From the NCBI GenBank assembly GCA_013140705.1, contig JABFSH010000007.1, forward strand, positions 1 through 49,515: DNA of 49,515 bases, written 5' to 3'. A program made the translations under genes and the position numbers. Source of the DNA: Methylococcaceae bacterium. GTDB lineage: Bacteria > Pseudomonadota > Gammaproteobacteria > Methylococcales > Methylomonadaceae. Of the stretch, positions 1-8,816 are shown piece by piece; position 1 is the stretch's first letter, and every line of letters begins with the position of its first letter. A model generated the notes under the pieces. The model was not told where the DNA came from, did not search any database, and saw only the letters and a list, made by a program, of their open reading frames with translations.

Positions 1-2
1 AT

Positions 3-92
3 CTAACTCCGGCCGATGTGTACTTGAGAAAGCGTCTTGAAAATACGGAAATAACAACTTTTAATCAACCGGCCTCTATCTTAATTTCATGA
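3..92 (+). pseudogene. C-terminal end of an IS3-type transposase (cut by window edge)
   Basis: The third frame is open from the window edge to a TGA at 90-92 and gives LTPADVYLRKR followed by an unremarkable tail. The LTPADVY motif is typical of the extreme C-terminus of IS3-family OrfB transposases, where it is usually followed by FGR and a basic stretch. Here that following part does not match well, so the end may be altered. The sequence just downstream (about 100-120) could be the element's right end, but its partner lies outside the window. Only 29 residues are visible, so the family assignment is tentative. Confidence 0.4.
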
Positions 93-244
93 TATTTTGG
101 TCTTGACAATGGGGAGTACCTTAGTTGGGCATTAATGCTTGCTGACTGGAAACGATCGATTATCGGAGTCATCGCTGGATTTGCTTGATTGCCTAACTAA
201 GCTCATGAATTTAACATCACAGAAACAACTAAACTCTGTTTATT

Positions 245-1150
245 ATGTACAAACACCTGGACAATTTGTTAGATTTAGCCAACCAGATCATATTGGGCAA
301 ACAGCACCAGATGCGCCTGGCCGTTTGTTGTCTTTTGGCCCGTGGACATTTGTTGATCGAGGATATTCCCGGGGTTGGCAAAACCACGCTGGCGCACACG
401 CTGGCCAAGCTTCTGGGCCTGCAATATCAGCGTATTCAATTCACTAGCGATATACTGCCGGCCGACATCATCGGTGCTTCCGTGTTTAATGGTAAAACGC
501 ATGAATTTACTTTCCATCCGGGCCCCATTTTCAATCAAATGATTCTCGCTGACGAGATTAATCGCTCAACGCCGAAGGCGCAAAGTGCACTGCTTGAAGC
601 GATGGAAGAACATCAGGTGACAGTGGAAGGTAAAACCTATGCCTTGCCGGAACCTTTTTTTGTCATTGCCACGCAAAACCCTGCCCATCAAATTGGTACA
701 TTCCCGTTGCCGGAATCACAACTGGATCGCTTTTTAATGCGAATTGAACTGGGTTATCCTGACCATCGGGCCGAAAGAGCCTTATTAACCGGACAAAGTC
801 GACACAGTCTGATTGAAACACTTCCCGTGCAACTGCCGCCACCGCTACTGCATCAGATGCAGGGGGCGGTTACCACTATTCATGCATCGAACGCCTTGCT
901 TGACTATTGCCAGGCGCTTATTCATTTTACCCGCGAATCATCGGATTTTCATTGCGGCCTTTCTCCGAGAGCAGGCATCGCACTGCTGACGGCTGCTAAA
1001 GCCTGGGCCTTCATGGATCATCGGGATGCCGTGATACCGGAAGATGTTCAGGCGATATTGCCGGCTGTTGCCGGACATCGATTACGTTCCGGGCAGGGCA
1101 AATCAGAAGCCATCGTGGCGCCCTTGTTAAAGAAAGTTGCTGTTCATTGA
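245..1150 (+). CDS. MoxR-family AAA+ ATPase
   Basis: This is a 301-residue AAA+ ATPase of the MoxR type, cytoplasmic chaperone-like ATPases usually encoded beside DUF58 and transglutaminase-like proteins. Walker A (GVGKTT) lies at about residues 43-48 and Walker B (LADEIN) at about 100-105. ATQNPAHQIGTFPLPESQLD is the sensor-1 and following loop typical of MoxR. It runs almost directly into the DUF58 gene (4-base gap), so the two are surely co-transcribed. No strong ribosome binding site is visible before the ATG. The partner proteins are inferred from gene order; the true client is unknown. Confidence 0.93.
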   Translation: MYKHLDNLLDLANQIILGKQHQMRLAVCCLLARGHLLIEDIPGVGKTTLAHTLAKLLGLQYQRIQFTSDILPADIIGASVFNGKTHEFTFHPGPIFNQMILADEINRSTPKAQSALLEAMEEHQVTVEGKTYALPEPFFVIATQNPAHQIGTFPLPESQLDRFLMRIELGYPDHRAERALLTGQSRHSLIETLPVQLPPPLLHQMQGAVTTIHASNALLDYCQALIHFTRESSDFHCGLSPRAGIALLTAAKAWAFMDHRDAVIPEDVQAILPAVAGHRLRSGQGKSEAIVAPLLKKVAVH

Positions 1151-1153
1151 TCA

Positions 1154-2095
1154 TTGACGCCGTTGACATTAAAAGAACGATTTCAACTGAGTCGCTTTTT
1201 TGTTGGGGAAAAACCGACGGATGGTGCCGTTACGCTAAACCATCGGCGCATATTCATTTTACCGACGCAACGCGGTTTGGGATTTGCGCTAATGCTGGCG
1301 CTGTTATTGTTGATGGCCTTTGTATACAACAACAATCTGGTCTATCTGTTGACGTTTTTATTGGCCAGTATTTTCTTTATCACCATATTACACACGTTTA
1401 GATCACTGTCCGGGCTTAGCGTACAAAAAGTCCGGAGCACGCCGGTTTTTCTGGGGGATGCGGCCGGTTTTGAGATCCGTATCGACAATCCCGGCGGATC
1501 AGCCAGGCATATCCATATCACGCTGGAATCAACCGAGCGCCTGATGCTCAAGACGCAAAGCCAAACGCAGCTTACTGTTTATGCGATGACCCAAAAAAGA
1601 GGACGGCAGCAAGTGGGCACGATTACGCTTGCCAGTACGTTTCCACTGGGTTTGTTTCGCGCCTGGTCGCCGGTCCGTTTAAGTTTCGAAACATTGGTTT
1701 ATCCAAAGCCGGCTCAAAGCCAGCTGCCGTTTCCGGAAACACCGGCTGCTCATGTTGGGCAGGGTCTGACTAAAAAAGGTGCTGATGATTTTTATGGCGT
1801 ACAGGAATATCAGGCTGGCGATTCGGTCAAGCAGATTCATTGGAAGGCCTTTGCCAAAGGGCTGGGTGTTTTCAGTAAACAATACAGTGGCGAAAGCCAG
1901 ACTGAAATATGGCTGGACTATCAGTTTACCCCCGGTAATACAGTGGAAGACCGATTAAGCCAGCTCTGTCGCTGGGTATGCGATGCAGAAAAACTGGGAG
2001 TCCGTTATGGTTTTGTTTTACCCGGCTTAAGCGTATCACCCGGCCAGGGTCGGGAGCATACCCGAAAATGTCTGGAAGCCCTGGCGCTATTTTAA
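1154..2095 (+). CDS. DUF58 domain protein
   Basis: A 313-residue membrane-associated protein of the DUF58 family, the usual partner of MoxR ATPases. Two hydrophobic segments lie at about residues 42-62 and 63-82. The family's core region is clear in the second half (DDFYGVQEYQAGD, then QIHWKAFAK at about 220-235). A TTG start at 1154 is chosen because it sits 4 bases after the MoxR stop and no in-frame ATG precedes the membrane segments. The stop overlaps the next gene's start by one base (TAATG), indicating translational coupling. The biochemical role of the family is not settled. Confidence 0.88.
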   Translation: MTPLTLKERFQLSRFFVGEKPTDGAVTLNHRRIFILPTQRGLGFALMLALLLLMAFVYNNNLVYLLTFLLASIFFITILHTFRSLSGLSVQKVRSTPVFLGDAAGFEIRIDNPGGSARHIHITLESTERLMLKTQSQTQLTVYAMTQKRGRQQVGTITLASTFPLGLFRAWSPVRLSFETLVYPKPAQSQLPFPETPAAHVGQGLTKKGADDFYGVQEYQAGDSVKQIHWKAFAKGLGVFSKQYSGESQTEIWLDYQFTPGNTVEDRLSQLCRWVCDAEKLGVRYGFVLPGLSVSPGQGREHTRKCLEALALF

Positions 2096-4053
2096 TGATC
2101 GATAAATTTTATTTGCCCAGACCCGTACTGATTTTTTTACTGTCCACTCTCGGGCTGATTGTCTTCCCGCATTTTTTTAATCTGCCTGTCAATTTGATGG
2201 TTTTGTTTTATCTGATGCTGGGCTGGCGTTTTATCGGCATGTGGAAACCGCTATGGTTGCCCAATAAAGTGCTGCTTTTTATGCTGACGACTGGAGGAAT
2301 GGCGCTGCTGTATTTTCAGCATCAAGGAGTCGTCGGTCGCGATGCCGGAACCAGTCTGTTTGTGACAGCCTTGGGACTTAAACTATTGGAGATTAAATCT
2401 GAACGCGATATCTATCTGATTAATTTTCTGGCTTTCATCGTAGCCGCTTCGCAGTTTTTGTTTCAGCAAAGCATTCTGATGGCGGCCTATATTTTGTTTG
2501 TCTGCTGCGTATTGGTCGCTACGCTGTTTTGCGTCAACAGTCATGATCATAAGACATTTTCAGCGTTGAAATATGCCAGTCTTTTGATCCTTCAGGGACT
2601 TCCTATAAGTATTGTCTTGTTCATATTATTTCCCCGAGTTGAAGCGCCGCGCTGGATATTGTTTGATGAGCATCGTGCCAAGTCAGGCTTGAGCGATACG
2701 ATGGAACCCGGCTCTATCAGCGACCTGGTTTTATCTGACGACCTGGTTTTCCGGGTCCGGTTTGCTGGCGAATTGCCTCCTGCCTGGCAGCGCTACTGGC
2801 GTGGGCCGGTATTATCCTGGACCGATGGCAAACGCTGGACGCAAGCGCCAAATTTATCGGTGATAAAATCGCCGCCAAGCCCTCAATTCACAGGCTTGCC
2901 CTATCAATACACCTTGCTGATGGAACCGCAAAACAAAAACTGGGTGTACGGACTGGAAATGGTGGCCGACTATGGGTTTCCTGTGCATCAAAATGCCAAC
3001 TATCAGTTGGTGACGTCAGACGACCCGAATAAGCGCGCCGAATATACCATAACGTCTTACACCCGCTTCAATACCGGTTCGTTGTCAGCCAGGGAAGCGC
3101 AGGATGCACTGCAATTGCCTGGGGGGGCATCCTATAACATCAAGCAGCTCGTTACAAACCTGCAAGGCTTCGATGGTGATCCGGAAAACTTTATCAAGCG
3201 GGTGTTAAATCATTTTAAAGTGGAAAATTTTCATTACACGCTGACGCCGCCTTTAGCGGAAGATCATCCCATTGAAACCTTTTTATTCGAATCCAGACAG
3301 GGGTTTTGCAGTCATTACGCATCGGCCTTCGTCTATTTGATGCGGATTGCTGATATTCCTGCCAGGGTTGTAACGGGCTATCAGGGCGGAGAATTGAATC
3401 CCGTCGGCAATTTTCTCGAAATACGCCAGTCGGATGCTCATGCCTGGGCGGAAGTCTGGTTGCAAAATAAAGGTTGGGTGCGCGTTGATCCGACAGCGGC
3501 AATCGCGCCTGAGCGGATCGAAAACACCATTAATCCGGATCAACTGGTGGCCGGTGAATTGATTCGGTATCTTTCGGTTGATGGCCATGCACAAGGCGCT
3601 TACAACTGGTTAAGGCAGGCCCGTCAGCTTTGGGGCCATGTCGATTACAACTGGCAGCGCTGGGTCATCAATTATGACAACAAAAATCAATCCCGCTTCC
3701 TGTCGAAGTGGGGGATTTCTGATCTCAAAACCATGATCTACGGGATGGTCGCTGCAGCAAGCCTGATTATCGGTTTGCTGGCCTGGATGCTGCTCCACCA
3801 AAAACAAAAATCCACGGCCATGGCACTTCGCATTTATCAGCGATTCTGTAAAAAACTGGCCAAGCAGGGACTGATTATTTCAACAGGAGAGGGCCCCAAG
3901 GATTTTGCGGCACGTGCCAGGTTCAAATTCCCTGCATATGCCAAAGAGATTGATTTCATCTCAGCCGGATTTATTCGCTTGCACTATGGCAAAGATCCAA
4001 GCCTGGAAGAACTAAAAATGTTCAGGAGACGGGTGGCCAGGTTCAAAATATAA
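2095..4053 (+). CDS. TgpA-like transmembrane transglutaminase/protease homologue
   Basis: A 652-residue protein with about five to six N-terminal membrane segments (DUF3488-type), a periplasmic transglutaminase-like domain, one more membrane helix near residue 565 and a C-terminal DUF4129-like tail. The catalytic triad is visible: Cys405 (GFCSHYASA), His449 (DAHAWAEVW) and Asp465 (VDPTAA). This is the layout of Pseudomonas TgpA. The ATG at 2095 overlaps the upstream stop, which decides the start over in-frame codons further upstream. With MoxR and DUF58 it forms a three-gene operon of unknown envelope function. Confidence 0.92.
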   Translation: MIDKFYLPRPVLIFLLSTLGLIVFPHFFNLPVNLMVLFYLMLGWRFIGMWKPLWLPNKVLLFMLTTGGMALLYFQHQGVVGRDAGTSLFVTALGLKLLEIKSERDIYLINFLAFIVAASQFLFQQSILMAAYILFVCCVLVATLFCVNSHDHKTFSALKYASLLILQGLPISIVLFILFPRVEAPRWILFDEHRAKSGLSDTMEPGSISDLVLSDDLVFRVRFAGELPPAWQRYWRGPVLSWTDGKRWTQAPNLSVIKSPPSPQFTGLPYQYTLLMEPQNKNWVYGLEMVADYGFPVHQNANYQLVTSDDPNKRAEYTITSYTRFNTGSLSAREAQDALQLPGGASYNIKQLVTNLQGFDGDPENFIKRVLNHFKVENFHYTLTPPLAEDHPIETFLFESRQGFCSHYASAFVYLMRIADIPARVVTGYQGGELNPVGNFLEIRQSDAHAWAEVWLQNKGWVRVDPTAAIAPERIENTINPDQLVAGELIRYLSVDGHAQGAYNWLRQARQLWGHVDYNWQRWVINYDNKNQSRFLSKWGISDLKTMIYGMVAAASLIIGLLAWMLLHQKQKSTAMALRIYQRFCKKLAKQGLIISTGEGPKDFAARARFKFPAYAKEIDFISAGFIRLHYGKDPSLEELKMFRRRVARFKI

Positions 4054-4171
4054 ACTGCCGGCATGACTTCCAGTTTTTAGACATTACGATTAGAATGGCC
4101 GGAAAGCCTGCTCTTCCTGACAGGGAGGGTGTTCAGCAAATCTCTTATAACATCGGTTTTCAATCATCATC

Positions 4172-6823
4172 ATGCGTGACGCCAATCCACAAACCATTTT
4201 TCTTAAAGATTACACCTGTCCTGAATATCTGATTCATAACGTGGACCTGACCTTCACGCTGGACGCCGAAAAAACCCGCGTCACGTCAAGGCTGACGATG
4301 AGCCGAAACCCGGACAGCAAAACCGGTGACCCATCTTTAACATTGGCGGGTGAACTTCTGGTTTTGCTAAATGTTCGACTGGACGAAGGTGAAGGGTTGA
4401 CGCCAGGGCAGTATCTTCAGACAGATGATTCGCTAATCATTCATGAGGTACCACAGCATCGGCGCTTTATTTTGAGCATCGAAAATGAAATCAACCCGAA
4501 GGCCAACACGGCGCTGGAAGGCCTGTACCTTTCCAATAATATGTTGTGCACGCAATGTGAGGCGGAAGGTTTCAGAAAGATTACCTACTTTCTGGATCGG
4601 CCGGATGTCATGGCCAAATTTACCACCACCCTTATCGGTGACAAAGATCAATATCCGGTGTTGTTGTCGAACGGAAACAAAATTGCGCAGGGCGAAAAGC
4701 CGGGCAACCTGCATTGGGTGACCTGGGAAGATCCGTTTGATAAGCCGTGCTATCTGTTTGCACTGGTTGCAGGTCAACTGGAGCGTGTTGAAGACAGCTT
4801 TACGACAATGTCTGGCCGGTCAATCAGCTTGCAGATTTTTGTTGAAAAAGACGATATCGACAAGTGTGAACATGCCATGCAGTCATTAAAAAATGCCATG
4901 CAATGGGATGAGCAAGTCTATGGCCGTGAATACGATCTGGATTTGTATATGATTGTTGCGGTCAGTCATTTCAATATGGGAGCCATGGAAAACAAAGGCC
5001 TCAACGTCTTCAACACCAAATTTGTTCTGGCGCGTCCGGATTCCGCGACGGATTCCGATTACGAACATATTGAAGGCGTCATCGGACATGAATATTTTCA
5101 TAACTGGACCGGAAATCGCATCACCTGCCGCGATTGGTTTCAGCTCAGCTTGAAAGAAGGTTTTACAGTATTTCGTGATCAGGAATTTACCGGCGATCGT
5201 ACCTCAAAAGCGGTTAAACGGATTGAAGATGTCAATATGCTGCGTACCCGGCAGTTTGCCGAAGATGCCGGGCCATTGGCACATCCGATTCGCCCCGATG
5301 CTTATATCGAAATCAATAATTTCTATACATTGACCGTCTATGAGAAAGGGGCGGAAGTGGTGCGTATGCTGCATACTTTGCTGGGCGCTGACGGTTTTCG
5401 TAAAGGCAGTGATTTGTATTTCGAACGTCACGACGGCCAGGCTGTAACCTGCGATGATTTCATAAATGCGATGGAAGCAGCCAATCAGGTTAACCTGACT
5501 CAGTTCCGCCGCTGGTATTGCCAGGCCGGCACGCCCCAATTGACAGTTGAACAAGCTTACAATGAGTCAGAACAGACATTAGCCTTAACGATTAGTCAGC
5601 ATTGCCCGCCAACCCCCGGGCAAGCCGTTAAGGAACCTCTGCATATACCTGTAAGCGTAGGTTTGATTAAGCCGGATGGCTCGACAGCCCCATGCAAATT
5701 GCAGTCCAGCGAACGTGTCAATGAACAGGTTATCCTTCAATTGACCGAGGCAAAGCAGACATTTACATTTGTAGGCCTGACCGAGCGTCCCGTTGTTTCG
5801 ATGCTTAGAGGATTTTCGGCGCCGGTAAAACTGATCATGGAACGCAGTCTTGATGAATTGGCCTTTTTGTTGAGTTACGACAGTGATACTTTCAATCGCT
5901 GGGAGGCAGGGCAAACACTGGCGAGTCAAATTATTACCGGACTGGTTTCGGATTGGCAAAACGGCAAGCCGCTGGAAATTAATCCGATCATTATCGCCGC
6001 CTACAAAGAAGTATTGGCCCAACCGTGGGATGATTTATCCTACTTTGCCCTGCTACTGGGATTGCCGTCTGAAGGCTATCTGGCCGAACAAATGCTGTTT
6101 GTCGATGTCGAGGCCATTCATGAAGCCAGAGAATTTGTCAAACAAGCGTTGGCTGAGCAATTGCAGGAGCAGTTCAAAACGTTGTATCTGAATTATCACC
6201 GGGATGAATCCGGACAGTTTGATTCTGGCTCCATAGGACGTCGGCGCATCAAAAATATTGCGCTGGGTTATTTAAGTAAACTGGCGCATCCGGACATCCA
6301 GCAATGGTCTGAGCAGCAGTTCAACGCTGCAAAAAACATGACCGACCAATTGGCAGCCTTGTCGGATATCGTCAACAACCCGCATCCATCAAAAGAACAG
6401 TGCCTGGCCCGCTTTTACCAGCAATGGCAGGCTGATGCGCTGGTGATTGATAAGTGGTTTGCGTTGCAGGCCACCTCAAGTATGCCGAACACTTTTGCCA
6501 CTGTGCAGGCATTGATGGCACATCCAGCCTTTGATATCAGAAATCCCAATCGGGTCCGGTCATTGATTGGGGCCTTCAGTCAAGGCAATCCATTACATTT
6601 TCATGCGGCCAGCGGAGAAGGTTATCGATTTCTTGCCGATCAGGTTATTAAGCTCAATGCCTTGAATCCGCAGGTTGCTTCACGGATGGTTACAGCGTTA
6701 ACATCCTGGAGACGTCATGATAAAAATCGACAAATTTTGATGACCACTCAGCTGGAACGCATCATAACTACGGAAGCGATTTCTCGCGATGTTTATGAAG
6801 TGGCGAGTAAAAGCTTGTTATAG
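4172..6823 (+). CDS. pepN: Aminopeptidase N (M1 metallopeptidase)
   Basis: An 883-residue zinc aminopeptidase that removes N-terminal residues from peptides in the cytoplasm, close to the length of E. coli PepN (870). The exopeptidase motif GAMEN is at residues 270-274, the zinc site HEYFH at 306-310 and the third zinc ligand Glu329 in LKEGF. The long C-terminal helical region is complete. The gene stands alone between the TgpA-like gene and convergent rarA, whose stop is 11 bases away. Nothing is missing from the active site. Confidence 0.97.
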   Translation: MRDANPQTIFLKDYTCPEYLIHNVDLTFTLDAEKTRVTSRLTMSRNPDSKTGDPSLTLAGELLVLLNVRLDEGEGLTPGQYLQTDDSLIIHEVPQHRRFILSIENEINPKANTALEGLYLSNNMLCTQCEAEGFRKITYFLDRPDVMAKFTTTLIGDKDQYPVLLSNGNKIAQGEKPGNLHWVTWEDPFDKPCYLFALVAGQLERVEDSFTTMSGRSISLQIFVEKDDIDKCEHAMQSLKNAMQWDEQVYGREYDLDLYMIVAVSHFNMGAMENKGLNVFNTKFVLARPDSATDSDYEHIEGVIGHEYFHNWTGNRITCRDWFQLSLKEGFTVFRDQEFTGDRTSKAVKRIEDVNMLRTRQFAEDAGPLAHPIRPDAYIEINNFYTLTVYEKGAEVVRMLHTLLGADGFRKGSDLYFERHDGQAVTCDDFINAMEAANQVNLTQFRRWYCQAGTPQLTVEQAYNESEQTLALTISQHCPPTPGQAVKEPLHIPVSVGLIKPDGSTAPCKLQSSERVNEQVILQLTEAKQTFTFVGLTERPVVSMLRGFSAPVKLIMERSLDELAFLLSYDSDTFNRWEAGQTLASQIITGLVSDWQNGKPLEINPIIIAAYKEVLAQPWDDLSYFALLLGLPSEGYLAEQMLFVDVEAIHEAREFVKQALAEQLQEQFKTLYLNYHRDESGQFDSGSIGRRRIKNIALGYLSKLAHPDIQQWSEQQFNAAKNMTDQLAALSDIVNNPHPSKEQCLARFYQQWQADALVIDKWFALQATSSMPNTFATVQALMAHPAFDIRNPNRVRSLIGAFSQGNPLHFHAASGEGYRFLADQVIKLNALNPQVASRMVTALTSWRRHDKNRQILMTTQLERIITTEAISRDVYEVASKSLL

Positions 6824-6833
6824 TGATAAAAAG

Positions 6834-8141
6834 CTAGGGTTTGTAACTGTTATCCAGTTCCATTAAATGCTTTAGTTTTCCCCGTATTTTGATTTCCAGC
6901 CCTCTGGCTACGGGCTGGTAGAAAGAGGGTTTGGCCATTTTCTCAGGAAAATAATTCTCTCCGGCGGCATAGGCTTCCGGTTCATTATGAGCGTAGCGAT
7001 ACTCTTTGCCGTATTCGAGTGATTTCATCAGTTTGGTCGGTGCGTTCCTTAGATGCACCGGCACCGGCAGACTACCGCTTTGTTTGGCAGCCTGCATGGC
7101 GGCATTGTAAGCCATGTACACGGCATTGCTTTTGGGGGCACAGGCCAGATACACCACAGCTTGGGCTAGCGCCAGTTCTCCTTCGGGACTACCCAGCCGT
7201 TCTTGCGCTTCCCAGGCATTGATGGCTATTTGCAAGCCTCTTGGGTCGGCGTTGCCGATGTCTTCTGAAGCCATTCGGACGACGCGTCTGGCCAGATAGG
7301 AGAGGTCACAGCCGCCGTCTATCATTCGGCACAGCCAATAGAGTGCCCCGTCAGGTGAACTGCCTCGCACGGATTTATGCAGCGCTGAAATCTGGTTATA
7401 AAATTCCTCGCCCTGGTTGTCGAATCGCCGGACGCCGCCAGACAGGACTTCGAGCGCGATGGTTTCGTTAATGATCGTGCTATGTTTTGCAGCGGCTAAT
7501 TCGGCGGCGATTTCCAGCACATTCAACAGGGTTCTGGCGTCGCCGTCAGCTGCTTCGGCAAATTGTTGCTTGACGGATTCTGACATTTCAAGTTTGAAAC
7601 TGCCCAGTCCTCGTTGAATGTCGGTTAACGCATGATTCAAAACCTGCAGCAAATCGTCTTGTGTCAGGGCATTCAGGACATAAACGCGAGCTCTGGACAG
7701 GAGCGCGTTATTCAGTGCAAAAGACGGATTTTCGGTGGTGGCGCCGACAAAATATACCGTACCATCTTCGACATGGGGCAGGAAAGCATCTTGTTGCGAT
7801 TTATTGAAGCGATGAACTTCGTCAACAAACAGAACAGTACGCCGGTTTTGTTCCTGTTGAATTTTTTGAGCCTCGGCCACGGCGGATCTAATTTCCTTGA
7901 CGCCCGATAACACCGCCGAAATCGGCATGAATTCAGCCTGAGAGTGGTGAGCAATCATGCGCGCCAGTGTGGTTTTGCCGGTACCCGGCGGTCCCCAAAA
8001 GATCATCGAATGAAGACGGCTGGAAACTATAGCTTCGTAGAGAGGTTTGCCGGGTTGCAATATATGGCGTTGACCAATGTACTCGTCCAGTTGACTGGGG
8101 CGCAGTCTGTCGGCTAAAGGTTTACTCAAGTCTTCATGCAT
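6834..8141 (-). CDS. rarA: Replication-associated recombination protein A (RarA/MgsA)
   Basis: A 435-residue AAA+ ATPase related to clamp loaders that acts at stalled replication forks. Walker A is GPPGTGKTT at residues 50-58, Walker B is LFVDEVHRF around 104-112, and GATTENPSF is the sensor-1 region. The C-terminal helical tetramerisation part is present ([19 protein letters not shown]). It is the last gene of the minus-strand block, 29 bases after lolA. The lolA-rarA order is common in gammaproteobacteria, so co-transcription is likely. Confidence 0.96.
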   Translation of the reverse strand: MHEDLSKPLADRLRPSQLDEYIGQRHILQPGKPLYEAIVSSRLHSMIFWGPPGTGKTTLARMIAHHSQAEFMPISAVLSGVKEIRSAVAEAQKIQQEQNRRTVLFVDEVHRFNKSQQDAFLPHVEDGTVYFVGATTENPSFALNNALLSRARVYVLNALTQDDLLQVLNHALTDIQRGLGSFKLEMSESVKQQFAEAADGDARTLLNVLEIAAELAAAKHSTIINETIALEVLSGGVRRFDNQGEEFYNQISALHKSVRGSSPDGALYWLCRMIDGGCDLSYLARRVVRMASEDIGNADPRGLQIAINAWEAQERLGSPEGELALAQAVVYLACAPKSNAVYMAYNAAMQAAKQSGSLPVPVHLRNAPTKLMKSLEYGKEYRYAHNEPEAYAAGENYFPEKMAKPSFYQPVARGLEIKIRGKLKHLMELDNSYKP

Positions 8142-8170
8142 AGCTCTATCAATGTTTGATGCGATGCCGT

Positions 8171-8800
8171 TTATTCCGAAAACACATCAGAGCCTTTAGG
8201 AGCCTGAAATTGAAATAAAGTTTGTTTTAAGGGAGGGTTGATGAGGACGTTGGAAAAATAAATACGCGTCAGTTGTCCAAAATTATCGCTTAATTCCATG
8301 CCTCCCAAAGAGCCTTTATGCAAGCCGATTAAAATGTATTTAAAACTGCTTTCCTGGTTTTTGGGTGATAACTTGACCCATTGCATATCAACTTCGACGC
8401 CCTGTTTTTCCATGATGAAGTTCTCCTCTAGGGAGATGTCGCCGCTTAATAATAAGGCCGGTGTTGAGCCCAGTGACTCGTCAAGTTTTTTGATGGTGAC
8501 CTGCTCAAGATCCTGATCATAAAACCAGACCTTCCCTGAATTGGCGACAATTTGTTGCTGGAAAGGTTTTTCATAATTCCAACGGAATTTTCCCGGCCGT
8601 TGTAGAAAAAAAACCCCATGACTGGTTTGCACAGGATTGCCGGCCTCATTGATCACGACTTGTTTGAAGTCTGCCGTAAGCGATTTTGAGGCTTTTAAGA
8701 AAGTCTTTAATTGTGTGACAGGCTGGTCCTCAGCATGGCTGACAGTACAGAAAAATAAAAAGGTCAATAGACTACTGACCACAATAACAATTTTTTTCAT
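8171..8800 (-). CDS. lolA: Outer-membrane lipoprotein carrier protein LolA
   Basis: A 209-residue periplasmic chaperone that carries lipoproteins released by LolCDE to LolB at the outer membrane. An N-terminal signal peptide (MKKIVIVVSSLLTFLFF, then SHA) is followed by the LolA fold, with GVFFLQRPGKFRWNYEKP as the family signature. The open frame extends upstream, but translation must start at 8800 because that is where the signal peptide begins, 16 bases after the mrcB stop. The gene sits between mrcB and rarA and is probably read from the same transcript. Confidence 0.95.
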   Translation of the reverse strand: MKKIVIVVSSLLTFLFFCTVSHAEDQPVTQLKTFLKASKSLTADFKQVVINEAGNPVQTSHGVFFLQRPGKFRWNYEKPFQQQIVANSGKVWFYDQDLEQVTIKKLDESLGSTPALLLSGDISLEENFIMEKQGVEVDMQWVKLSPKNQESSFKYILIGLHKGSLGGMELSDNFGQLTRIYFSNVLINPPLKQTLFQFQAPKGSDVFSE

Positions 8801-8816
8801 AGGATACTCGATAAAA

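Noticed and set aside
7019-7954. Several plus-strand open frames inside rarA
   Set aside because: They lie opposite an intact, well-conserved gene and show no family features of their own.
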